Source of the DNA: Dysosmobacter sp. Marseille-Q4140
GTDB lineage: Bacteria > Bacillota > Clostridia > Oscillospirales > Oscillospiraceae
Reading direction: 5' to 3'
Length of the DNA: 64,000 nucleotides
Assembly (NCBI GenBank): GCA_018228705.1
Contig: CP073694.1
Span: 2,356,001-2,420,000, forward strand
Shown: positions 25,776 to 33,478 of the stretch, piece after piece
Layout of the letters: every line of letters starts with the position of its first letter
Numbering within the stretch: the first letter of the stretch is position 1
Notes under the pieces: generated by a model
Told to the model about the DNA's origin: nothing
Database searches by the model: none
The model's input: only the letters and a program-made list of their open reading frames with translations
Translations under genes and position numbers: made by a program

Positions 25776-26740
25776 GTCAGATCCCTCTTGATGCCCTTGG
25801 TCACCCGGTACACATCCTCCAGGGTGCTCATCTGCACGATCTGTTCCTTGTAGTAATTGGAGTGGGGCACGCCCTTGAGATACCAGCAGTAGTGGCGACG
25901 GGCCTCCAGCACCGCCACCCGCTCGCCCTTGTACCGGGCCGCCAGCTCAAACTGGCGCACGGCGGTGTCGCACCGCTCCGCAAGGGGCGGCAGCGGCGGG
26001 ATGGGCAGCCCCTCCAGGGCCGCTTTCGCCTGCTGGAACAGCCAGGGGTTGCCGAAGCACCCCCGGCCGATCATGGCCATGTCCGCCTTGGTGTGCTGCA
26101 GGATGCGCACGGCGTCCTCCGGCTTCCAGATGTCGCCGTTGGCCATGACCGGGATGGACACCGCCTCCTTTACCTGCCGGATGCAGGTCCAGTCCGCCTG
26201 TCCGCTGTATACCTGGGCCCGGGTCCGGCCGTGGACCGCCACGGCGCTGACGCCGGCCTGCTCCAGACCCCGGGCGAACTCCACACAGTTGCAGCTGCCC
26301 ATATCCCAGCCCCGGCGGAATTTGGCGGTGACGGGGACGGACACCGCCTTCACCACCGCTTCGGCGATGCGGGCGGCCTTCTCCGGGTCCTTCATCAGCG
26401 CGGCGCCGTCGCCGTTGTTCACGATCTTGCCCATGGGGCAGCCCATGTTCAGGTCGATGATGTCGGCCCCGGTGGCCTCCAGGGCGATCTGGGCGGCCTC
26501 TGCCATGCACACCGGGTCGCTGCCGAAGATCTGCACGGCGGCGGGGTGCTCCCCGGGAAATTGCGTCAGCAGGGAGAAGGTCTTTTTATCGCGGTAGCAC
26601 AGGGCTTTGGAGGAGATCAGCTCTGTGACGGTGTAGCCCGCTCCCAGCTCCGAACAGATCTGGCGGAAGGCCGTGTCCGTGACGCCAGCCATGGGCGCCA
26701 GGACCAGCCGGGAGTCGATCTCAACATTTCCGATCCGCAA
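25772..26740 (-). CDS. dusB: tRNA-dihydrouridine synthase, DusB-like
   Basis: 322 residues from a TTG start with GGAGG 7 nt upstream; no ATG fits the family N-terminus ([22 protein letters not shown]). The TIM-barrel FMN protein shows [18 protein letters not shown] (active-site Cys), KFRRGWD and [12 protein letters not shown], plus the C-terminal tRNA-binding helical part. It reduces uridines in the tRNA D-loop. The first gene of an operon with an ECF sigma and anti-sigma, overlapping the sigma gene by 4 nt. Confidence 0.92.
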   Translation of the reverse strand: MRIGNVEIDSRLVLAPMAGVTDTAFRQICSELGAGYTVTELISSKALCYRDKKTFSLLTQFPGEHPAAVQIFGSDPVCMAEAAQIALEATGADIIDLNMGCPMGKIVNNGDGAALMKDPEKAARIAEAVVKAVSVPVTAKFRRGWDMGSCNCVEFARGLEQAGVSAVAVHGRTRAQVYSGQADWTCIRQVKEAVSIPVMANGDIWKPEDAVRILQHTKADMAMIGRGCFGNPWLFQQAKAALEGLPIPPLPPLAERCDTAVRQFELAARYKGERVAVLEARRHYCWYLKGVPHSNYYKEQIVQMSTLEDVYRVTKGIKRDLT

Positions 26741-26774
26741 AAGCGTCCCTCCTTTTCCGCTGAAATGCCCATAT

Positions 26775-26803
26775 ACTATACCATATCCCGCAAAAAAAGT
26801 CCA
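26775..26803 (-). promoter_or_regulatory. promoter of the dus-sigma-anti-sigma operon
   Basis: TATAGT at 26780-26775 on the minus strand, with TGGACT at 26803-26798 and a 17 nt spacer. The -35 is only a partial match. Confidence 0.5.
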
Positions 26804-26944
26804 CAGGGGAATCCCTGCGGCCCCTTTTGGCAAAAATTCCGGCCTTCCTCCTTTCCCGACGAGATTTTACCGGCGAGGGCTGTAAAATGATGGAAAACAA
26901 CCAAGGAGGCCGCGGCGACGCGGCGAAGGCAGGAGGAATTTGCT

Positions 26945-28990
26945 GTGCGGCACGGTCAGATCAAGTTGGAGGGGGAGCAGTCGGCCAGACTGCTGTCCTG
27001 GGGCATCCGGTTTTTCCTGGCGGCGGCTCTGAGCGCCAGCCAGACGCCGGGGGGCTACGCCCCCTTCGCCCTGGGCTGTGTGGCTGCGTCAGGGCCGGGA
27101 TCCATGGGCGGCGCGGCACTGGTGGGCTGCGTGGTGGGGGCGGCGCTGTTCATGGACTTCGCCCAGGCGCTGCCGTTCCTGGCGGCGGGGGTGCTGATCC
27201 TCTCCGCCGCCACCGCCTTCCGGGACCTGAGGCTGCTGGAGACAAAGTGGTTTTTGCCCCTGACGGCGGCGGGGCTGTTCTTGTCGGTCAGCGGCATCTA
27301 TGTGCTCCAGTCCCTGGCGCCGCTGGAGGACCTGAGCCCCTGCGTGGCGGCAGCGGTGCTGGTGGGGCTTTCGGCGTGGTACGACCAGCCCCTGCTGTGG
27401 CCGGGGCGGGAGCGGCTGGAGCCGGACAGCCTGCTGTTTCTGGCCGGGTCCGTGGTGCTGGCCCTGACGGACCTGGAGCTGGTGGGGCTCTCCGTGGGCC
27501 GGGCGCTGCTGTGCGCCCTGCTGCTGTATACCGCCTACCAGCGGGGCACCCTGGCCGGCGCGGCGGCGGGTCTGGGCGCAGGGCTCACCGCGGACTTCCT
27601 CTCCGGCGGCGGCAGCGTCCTCTTCGGCGCGGCCTACGGTCTTGCGGGCATGGCGGCGGGCAGCCGGACCGGACATCGCCGGGGCGGGGCGGCCCTGGCC
27701 TTTCTGGGGGCGGTGCTGGCGGCGCTGCTGCCGGTGCACGACGCCCTGGCCGTGCCGCTGCTGCTGGAGTCCGCCGTGGGCACGGCGCTCTTTTTGCTGC
27801 TGCCGGGCCGGGTGTTCGGCGGCAAGCGGGTCAAGCGGCCTGAGGCGGCGGAGGGGGGACCGGCCCCTCTGGAGCGGATGAAGCAGCAGCTGACCCGGAC
27901 GGCGGCGGTGCTGCGGGACCTGTATGACAGCATGGGCCGGGGGACCCCGGTCTCCACGGAGGAAAACCCCGCCATCATCTTCGACCGGGCGGCGGAGAAG
28001 GTGTGCCGTGGCTGTGCCCTGTGCGAGCTGTGCTGGCAGCGGGAGTACACCGGCACCTTCAACGCCCTCAACGACGCCACGCCCTTCCTCCTGGAGCGGG
28101 GACGGGCCCTGCCCAAGGACTTCCCCGGCTACTTTGCCGACCGCTGCGTCCATCTGCCGGACTTTCTCACCGCCGTCAACGGGGAGCTCTCGGCCTTTCT
28201 GCTGCGGCGGCAGTACCGGCGGCAGCTGGAGGAGACCCGCCGCAGCGCCCGGGGCCAGTACGCCCAGCTCAGCGAGCTGCTGACCGCCACCGCCGCGGGA
28301 CTGGGGGAGGTACCTGTCTCCGGCGAGGCGGAGGCCGCCTGCCGTATCGGCGCGGCCCTGCGGCCCAAGGAGGGGGAGCTGGTGTGCGGGGACACGGTGG
28401 TGTCCTTCCGCACGGGGACGGGCCTTTTGTGCCTGCTGCTGGCCGACGGCATGGGCAGCGGCGAGGCCGCCCGGAAGGAGTCGGCCCTGACCTGCCGCCT
28501 GGTGGAGCAGTTCCTGGAGGCAGGCATTGAGCCGGAGGCGGCCCTCAAGACCCTCAACTCCGCCATGGCCCTCCGGGGGGCGGACACCGGCAGCTTCACC
28601 ACCATCGACCTGCTCACCTGCCGCCCGGAGACCGGGGAGGCGGTGTTCTACAAGTACGGCGCCGCCCCCAGCTACCTGAAAAAGGGCGGCGTGGTCCGTC
28701 GGGTCACCGGCGGCACCCTGCCGGCGGGGCTGCGGGGATCACCGGCGGTGCCGGACGTGACCCGGGCGACACTGGAGCCCGGCGGCTTTGCGGTGCTCAT
28801 CAGCGACGGCGTGGCGGACCCGGGCCGGGACGAGTGGCTCATGGACCTGCTGGCCGGCTGGGAAGGGGAGGACCCCCAGGTATTGGCTGGGCTGATCCTC
28901 AGCGAAAGCGTCCGCCGGGAGGGCCTCCAGGACGACTGCGGCATCCAGGTGCTGTACCGGGCGAAGGAGGGCGCTGTAAAAAAGGTGTGA
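26945..28990 (+). CDS. spoIIE: stage II sporulation protein E, PP2C-type phosphatase
   Basis: 681 residues from a GTG start 8 nt after AGGAGG. About ten membrane segments fill residues 18-300. A central region (310-450, with a Cys cluster CRGCALCELCW) follows. The C-terminal PP2C-type domain (470-680) has LLADGMGSGEAARKES and VLISDGVADPGRDEW with metal-binding Asp residues. SpoIIE sits at the polar septum and dephosphorylates SpoIIAA to release sigma-F in the forespore, so the organism can probably sporulate. TGTAAAAT at 26880-26887 may be its -10; I do not find a clear Spo0A box. Confidence 0.93.
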   Translation: MRHGQIKLEGEQSARLLSWGIRFFLAAALSASQTPGGYAPFALGCVAASGPGSMGGAALVGCVVGAALFMDFAQALPFLAAGVLILSAATAFRDLRLLETKWFLPLTAAGLFLSVSGIYVLQSLAPLEDLSPCVAAAVLVGLSAWYDQPLLWPGRERLEPDSLLFLAGSVVLALTDLELVGLSVGRALLCALLLYTAYQRGTLAGAAAGLGAGLTADFLSGGGSVLFGAAYGLAGMAAGSRTGHRRGGAALAFLGAVLAALLPVHDALAVPLLLESAVGTALFLLLPGRVFGGKRVKRPEAAEGGPAPLERMKQQLTRTAAVLRDLYDSMGRGTPVSTEENPAIIFDRAAEKVCRGCALCELCWQREYTGTFNALNDATPFLLERGRALPKDFPGYFADRCVHLPDFLTAVNGELSAFLLRRQYRRQLEETRRSARGQYAQLSELLTATAAGLGEVPVSGEAEAACRIGAALRPKEGELVCGDTVVSFRTGTGLLCLLLADGMGSGEAARKESALTCRLVEQFLEAGIEPEAALKTLNSAMALRGADTGSFTTIDLLTCRPETGEAVFYKYGAAPSYLKKGGVVRRVTGGTLPAGLRGSPAVPDVTRATLEPGGFAVLISDGVADPGRDEWLMDLLAGWEGEDPQVLAGLILSESVRREGLQDDCGIQVLYRAKEGAVKKV

Positions 28991-29066
28991 CAGCGGTATA
29001 ATTCTCCTGCCGCCGCGGCAAACTGGAATCATCAAAACTGTGAGCAAACAGGAGGCTTGAGAGCGG

Positions 29067-29336
29067 ATGGTGAAAGGTATTTCCAGACGGGTCGTGGTGC
29101 TGGACTCCCCGGACCAGCGGTATTTTGAACAGGCGATCTTCATTGTGCGCAACGACGCCGCCGGCGAGGGCGTCAGCGCCCGGGAGCTGGTGGAGGAGGC
29201 CAAGCGGGTGGCCCGGAACTACGCGGGCGGCGAGCACGGGAAGTTCAGCCGCCTGTGGCGGCTGAACCCGGCGGTGTACACGCTGCTGGGCGCGGGCGGC
29301 ATCGGCCTGGCGTGGCTGACGGTGGCCCTGATCTGA
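29067..29336 (+). CDS. small conserved-looking protein with C-terminal membrane anchor, unknown function
   Basis: 89 residues. The N-terminal 60 residues are soluble (VVVLDSPDQRYFEQAIFIV, then a helix rich in Arg/Lys/Glu). Residues 66-88 form one hydrophobic segment, so it is probably a tail-anchored cytoplasmic protein. A CAGGAGG box lies 11 nt before the ATG. It follows spoIIE by 76 nt and may be co-transcribed, which would suggest a sporulation link. I do not recognise the family. Confidence 0.65.
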   Translation: MVKGISRRVVVLDSPDQRYFEQAIFIVRNDAAGEGVSARELVEEAKRVARNYAGGEHGKFSRLWRLNPAVYTLLGAGGIGLAWLTVALI

Positions 29337-29343
29337 ACAGACC

Positions 29344-29381
29344 AAAAAACAGGAGGCCGGTCCGAAAGGACCGGCCTCCTG
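29344..29381 (-). terminator. intrinsic terminator of the infB/truB/ribF operon
   Basis: A 14 bp perfect stem (29350-29363/29368-29381, loop GAAA) followed on the minus strand by six Ts. Confidence 0.9.
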
Positions 29382-29386
29382 CGGCT

Positions 29387-30283
29387 TTATGCGTGTTCAA
29401 AATAGCGCCGGGTGGTCTCCGCGTCGGCGGCGATCCGGGCCTTCAGGGCGTCCAGGGAGTCGAAGCGCATCTCGTCGCGCAGGTGCTGGAAAAACTCCAG
29501 GCGGACGGTCTGGCCGTACAGATCTCCCTCGAAATCCAGCAGGCAGGCCTCCACCGTCACGTCGGTGCCGTTGTTCACCGTGGGCCGGGTGCCCACGTTG
29601 GTGACGGCGGCGTAGCTCTCCCCGCCGGGCAGGTACGCCCGGGTCACGTAGACGCCGTGGCTGGGCACCAGCACGTGGGGCGGGATGGTGAGGTTGGCGG
29701 TGGGGAACAGCCGGGCGGAGCCGATTCCGCGGCCGTGGCGGACGGTGCCCGTCATGGTGTGGGGGTGGCCCAGGAAGCGGTTGGCACGGTCGATCTGCCC
29801 CAGTTCCACCAGACGGCGGATGTAGGTGGAGCTGACGGTGATGCCCGCCACCTCCACCTTGGGGATGATGTCGCAGCCAAGGCCCAGCTCCCGGCACTTT
29901 TCCACCAGCCGCTCCGGGTTGCCCCCGTTCTTGTGGCCGAAGTGGTGGTCGTGGCCCGCCACCAGGTGGACGGCGTGATACCGTCCCACCAGGATCTCCG
30001 TGATGTAGGGCTCCCAGGGGGTGGTCATCATCTCCTGATCAAAGGGTACCATCAGCACGTCCCGGATGCCGTACAGCCGCCGGATCAGGTCCCGCCGGTC
30101 CTCCGGCGAGTTGATCAGGGGGCAGGGGACGCCGGTGACCACCTCCTTGGGCGGGCGGTCAAAGGTGAACACCGCCGGGGTGCAGCCCCGGCGGGCGGCC
30201 TCCTCCGCGGTGCGCCGCAGCAGAGCGGCGTGGCCCAGGTGGACTCCGTCAAAGAAGCCCAGGGCAATGACTCTCTCTTTCAT
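29387..30283 (-). CDS. ribF: bifunctional riboflavin kinase / FAD synthetase
   Basis: 298 residues. The N-terminal FMN adenylyltransferase domain has IALGFFDGVHLGHAALL (nucleotidyltransferase HxGH) and AGHDHHFGHKNGG. The C-terminal riboflavin kinase domain has GRGIGSARLFPTANL and VNNGTDVTVEACLLDF. It makes FMN then FAD, needed by the many flavoproteins here. The ATG has GGAG 7 nt upstream and the gene directly follows truB (2 nt gap), a common bacterial order. Confidence 0.95.
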   Translation of the reverse strand: MKERVIALGFFDGVHLGHAALLRRTAEEAARRGCTPAVFTFDRPPKEVVTGVPCPLINSPEDRRDLIRRLYGIRDVLMVPFDQEMMTTPWEPYITEILVGRYHAVHLVAGHDHHFGHKNGGNPERLVEKCRELGLGCDIIPKVEVAGITVSSTYIRRLVELGQIDRANRFLGHPHTMTGTVRHGRGIGSARLFPTANLTIPPHVLVPSHGVYVTRAYLPGGESYAAVTNVGTRPTVNNGTDVTVEACLLDFEGDLYGQTVRLEFFQHLRDEMRFDSLDALKARIAADAETTRRYFEHA

Positions 30284-30285
30284 GC

Positions 30286-31152
30286 TTATGCTCCGAAAAA
30301 GTTTTTGATGGACGTGAGGACGCCGCCCTCCGCCCGGGAAAGGCACAGGAACTGCCGGCCCTGACCGTAGACACGGTAGGTGCCGTCGGCGGTGCCGGGC
30401 AGGGTGATGGGATTGCCGCAGCGGACCCGCTTTTCCAGCTTGTCCGATTTCAGCAGCAGTATGGGATGGTCGGAAAAGAGGCTGTCCGTGGGCAGCAGCA
30501 GCTCTTCCCCCCGAGACTGGACGTCCTCCAGCGTCACCGCCTGGTCCGCCGTGAAGGCGGCGGCCATGGTGCGGCGCAGGGAGTACATGGCACCGCCGCA
30601 GCCCAGGGCCTGGCCGATGTCGTGGCACAATGTCCGGATGTACGTCCCCTTGGAGCACAGGCACCGCAGCACGAAGTCCGTCTCGCTCACCTGCTCCAGC
30701 AGCTCCAGTTCGTAAAAGATAACGGACCGGGGCTTGCGCTCCACCTCCTGCCCCTTCCGGGCCAGGTCGTAGAGCTTCTGCCCGCCGATCTTGATGGCGG
30801 AGTACATGGGCGGGATCTGCTGCTGAGGTCCCCGGAACCGCTCCAGCACCTGCCGCACTTGCTCCGCCGTGACGGTGACCGGATGGGTCTCCAGGGCGGT
30901 GCCGGTGGTGTCCTGGGTGTCGGTGACGAGCCCTAAGCGCAGACCCGCCACATACTCTTTGCGGCCGTTCTCCGCGAACTCCACGCCCCGGGTGGCCTGC
31001 CCCACGAACACCGGCAGCACGCCGGTGGCCATGGGGTCCAGGGTTCCGCCGTGGCCCACCCGCTTCTCGCGGAGGATGCCCCGGACCTTGGCGCACACGT
31101 CCATGCTGGTCCAGCCGGCGGGTTTGTCAATGATGAGGATCCCGTTGGGCAT
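30286..31152 (-). CDS. truB: tRNA pseudouridine(55) synthase
   Basis: 288 residues. GHGGTLDPMATGVLPV near residue 33-48 contains the catalytic Asp. CSKGTYIRTLCHDIG is the second family motif. It forms pseudouridine 55 in the T-loop of tRNAs. The start is the ATG at 31152, beginning MPNGILIIDKPAGWTS; the longer in-frame reading upstream is unlike the family. It lies 31 nt after the DHH gene. Confidence 0.95.
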   Translation of the reverse strand: MPNGILIIDKPAGWTSMDVCAKVRGILREKRVGHGGTLDPMATGVLPVFVGQATRGVEFAENGRKEYVAGLRLGLVTDTQDTTGTALETHPVTVTAEQVRQVLERFRGPQQQIPPMYSAIKIGGQKLYDLARKGQEVERKPRSVIFYELELLEQVSETDFVLRCLCSKGTYIRTLCHDIGQALGCGGAMYSLRRTMAAAFTADQAVTLEDVQSRGEELLLPTDSLFSDHPILLLKSDKLEKRVRCGNPITLPGTADGTYRVYGQGRQFLCLSRAEGGVLTSIKNFFGA

Positions 31153-31183
31153 GGGAACACCTGCCTCTCTTGGCCGATCTGTG

Positions 31184-32140
31184 TCAGCCCTGATAGTCGG
31201 GGACGGTCTGGGCAATGGCGCCCAGAATGGCCGCCTTGGCCTGGGGCCAGGGGGCCTCCACGGTGCAGCCCGCGGCGGCGGCGTGGCCGCCTCCGCCCAG
31301 CAGACGGCAGACCTCCGTGGCGTTGACCCGCGCGCCGGTGCGCACGGACATCTTCCAAACGTCCGGCCGCAGCTCCCGCATGGTCACGGCGCAGTCCACG
31401 CCCTCCATCTGGCCGCCCAGGGCGCTGAGGTCCTCGGCGTCGGTCTCGTCGGCACCCAGCCGCTCCATCAGGGACATGGGCACGGACAGCAGCGCCACCC
31501 GGTCGTTGTCATAGAACTCGCAGCCACTCAGCATGGCGCCCTCCAGCTGCATCCGCTTGCGGCTCTTGGTGCGGAAGAACACCTTGTTGACGGTCCGGTA
31601 GTCGATGCCGGTCCGCAGCAGCGCCGCCGCCACGGCGTGGGTGTAGGCGGTGGTGTTGGCGTAGGCGAAGCAGCCGGTGTCCGTGGACACGGCCACGTAG
31701 AGGGGCAGCGCCATCTCCGCCGTCACGGGGCCCAGCCGGGCCAGGATGTCGTAGATCAGCTCGCCGCAGGCGGCGGCCTCGGGCCGGACGATGTTGGCTT
31801 TGCCGAAGTGCTCGAAGGAGGGGTGGTGGTCGATGGCCAGGTCGATGCGCCCCAGATAGGCTTTGGCATTCTCTGGCAGCAGGCTGACGGTGGCCACGTC
31901 GGTGGAGACCACGAAGGCGGGCTCAAAGCCCTCCGGCGCGGCGTAGGGGGCGAAGTAGGGGGCGGTGGTGCGGGTCAGCTCCGGATTGGGCAGCAGGTAT
32001 GCGGTCTTGCCCTGGGCCCGCAGCCCGGCGCACAGCGCCGCCGCGCAGCCCACGGTGTCCCCGTCAGGGCGCACGTGGGTCAGGATCAGCACATTGTCAT
32101 AGGTCCGCAGCAGTGCCGCGGTCTGTTCCACGGTCAGCAT
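31184..32140 (-). CDS. nrnA: DHH-family phosphoesterase, NrnA-like (nanoRNase / pAp phosphatase)
   Basis: 318 residues. The DHH domain has LTHVRPDGDTVGCA, VSTDVATVS and AIDHHPSFEHFG, giving all metal-binding Asp/His. The C-terminal DHHA1 domain ends with LLGGGGHAAAAGCTVEAP. NrnA degrades short RNA oligomers and pAp; some relatives cleave linear c-di-NMP products. It is located between rbfA (3 nt gap) and truB as in many Firmicutes. A GGAGTGAG box precedes the ATG. Confidence 0.88.
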   Translation of the reverse strand: MLTVEQTAALLRTYDNVLILTHVRPDGDTVGCAAALCAGLRAQGKTAYLLPNPELTRTTAPYFAPYAAPEGFEPAFVVSTDVATVSLLPENAKAYLGRIDLAIDHHPSFEHFGKANIVRPEAAACGELIYDILARLGPVTAEMALPLYVAVSTDTGCFAYANTTAYTHAVAAALLRTGIDYRTVNKVFFRTKSRKRMQLEGAMLSGCEFYDNDRVALLSVPMSLMERLGADETDAEDLSALGGQMEGVDCAVTMRELRPDVWKMSVRTGARVNATEVCRLLGGGGHAAAAGCTVEAPWPQAKAAILGAIAQTVPDYQG

Positions 32141-32143
32141 GGC

Positions 32144-32530
32144 TCACTCCTCCTCTGCGGGAGCGCCGTCCTGCTGGGCCGCGTCCTTCTCCTCCACCTG
32201 CCGCAGCACCTCCAGGATGTGGGCGCCGTGGAGGATGGAGTCGTCGGGGATGAACTGGAGCTCCGGGGTGTAGCGCAGCTGCAAGGCCCGGCCCAGCTCC
32301 CGCCGCAAAAAGCCCGCGGCGGACTTGAGGCCCTTGAGCACGTCCTTCTCCTGGGTCTTGTCCAGAACGGAGATATAGACCCGGGCGTAGCGCAGGTCGC
32401 CGGTGGTGTCCACCCGGGTGATGGAGACCATGCCCACCTGGGCCACCCGGGGGTCCTTCAGGCGGCGCAGCTGGTCCGCCAGCTCCCGCTGGATCTCTTC
32501 ATTGATGCGGCCGATGCGATTGCTAGGCAT
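32144..32530 (-). CDS. rbfA: 30S ribosome-binding factor A
   Basis: 128 residues. The KH-type fold shows MPSNRIGRINEEIQREL and GMVSITRVDTTGDLRYARVY. It acts in 16S rRNA 5'-end maturation and cold adaptation. The ATG at 32530 has a perfect GGAGGTAA box; the open frame continues upstream but without family similarity. Unlike the usual tight infB-rbfA arrangement, 948 nt of gene-free repeat sequence separate it from infB. Confidence 0.93.
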   Translation of the reverse strand: MPSNRIGRINEEIQRELADQLRRLKDPRVAQVGMVSITRVDTTGDLRYARVYISVLDKTQEKDVLKGLKSAAGFLRRELGRALQLRYTPELQFIPDDSILHGAHILEVLRQVEEKDAAQQDGAPAEEE

Positions 32531-32596
32531 AAAAGTTACCTCCTTGGTGTGGAAGGGGTTGGGGATGTCCACCGGGACCGGTGGGGGAGGCCGGGA

Positions 32597-33383
32597 GGTT
32601 CCCGGAGGATGCACCCCCCATTTTCTTTTCGTCTTGCCGAAAAGACTGCGTCCGCAGGCGCGTGTCGGAGGCCAACCGCCGCTTGCGGCGGCTCTTGGGC
32701 CGGAGACAAACGGGCCGTGCACGGTCCAAAAGAAAAGGCACTGGGTGCCAAACCTCGCGCGGAGAGCGCAAGATTTGGCAAATGTGGAGGTCGTGTGAAT
32801 CGGTGCGGCGGGTGTCGACAGCCCCGTCTGCCTTGCGCCTTGCTCCGGTGGTCGAAAGACCCTTGGGCCGTACAGACCGTGCGGCGGGCAGATGGGGTGC
32901 AAAATCGCATTTGCCCCGGCTTCTCGTTCCGCGCCTTCCGCTTCGCTAGGTGCTGCCCCGGCGGGTGCGGGCAGAGACGGCGGGACACGCGGGTCCCGCC
33001 CTACCACCGCCCGGGGCGCGGGGCACGGCGATGCCGGGTCTTCCGGGCCTTCCGTAGGGGCCGATTCCATATCGGCCCGCCGCCAGGTGCTCCGCTGGCA
33101 CCAGGTGAGCGGCAGCGGAAAGAGACGCTGGTCAATTCGTTGACTACCCACGTCCCTCCGCCGCAGTTGTTATGCGGGGACCAGGCTCTTCAAGTGCCAT
33201 GGTAAAACACAGGGACGACGGGGCCATCGATCTTCGCCGGACCGATTCGCACGACCCCTGTATTTTCCAAACCTTGCACTACAGGTGCAAGGTTTGGCAC
33301 CTAGCGGTTTTCTTTTGACCGGCCGCGACCGTTTTCTTTTGTCACGACAAAAGAAAATGGGGGCGGATCCCCCGCGGGAAGCC
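32597..33383. repeat. fold-back element with imperfect inverted arms A-B...B'-A'
   Basis: The exact core CCCCCATTTTCTTTT at 32615-32629 is the reverse complement of 33349-33363; similarity extends outwards (GGTTCCCG...GGAT against the right-hand GGATCC...GGGAAGCC). Inside, the block at 32720-32754 is matched in reverse by GGTTTGGCACC and TTTTCTTTTGACCG at 33291-33322. No transposase frame or clear target duplication is visible, so a MITE, a fold-back element or a paired insertion of a genome-wide repeat all remain possible. Confidence 0.7.
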
Positions 33384-33416
33384 CGTACGTCCTCCCGGCC
33401 CGCCGGGGAAAAACAC

Positions 33417-33443
33417 AGGGGCGGCGACGCGGTCGCCGCCCCT
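33417..33443 (-). terminator. strong hairpin just downstream of infB
   Basis: A 12 bp perfect stem (33417-33428/33432-33443, loop GCG), 36 nt past the infB stop. On the minus strand it is followed by CCTGTGTTTTT, so it could act as a partial terminator splitting infB from rbfA. Confidence 0.5.
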
Positions 33444-33478
33444 ATCGTGCGCAGTGATTGGGTTGGAAATGCCCCTGT

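Larger units (their letters stand above)
32531..33478. other. gene-free 948 bp between infB and rbfA, built as a fold-back of diverged inverted repeats
   Basis: Open frames cross the stretch but none has a ribosome site, family signature or consistent codon pattern. Left-arm blocks A (about 32597-32633) and B (about 32720-32754) recur as reverse complements, B' (about 33291-33322) and A' (about 33346-33383), in mirrored order. Many local hairpins also occur: 32747-32780, 33058-33078, 33267-33297, 33332-33357 and 33417-33443. It looks like two oppositely oriented copies of a dispersed intergenic repeat with filler, inserted in an otherwise conserved operon. Confidence 0.75.

Noticed and set aside
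32581..33151. Upstream in-frame extension of rbfA and plus-strand frames in the infB-rbfA gap
   Set aside because: RbfA has a perfect ribosome site at 32530 and normal length; the extra frames run through inverted repeats without any domain.
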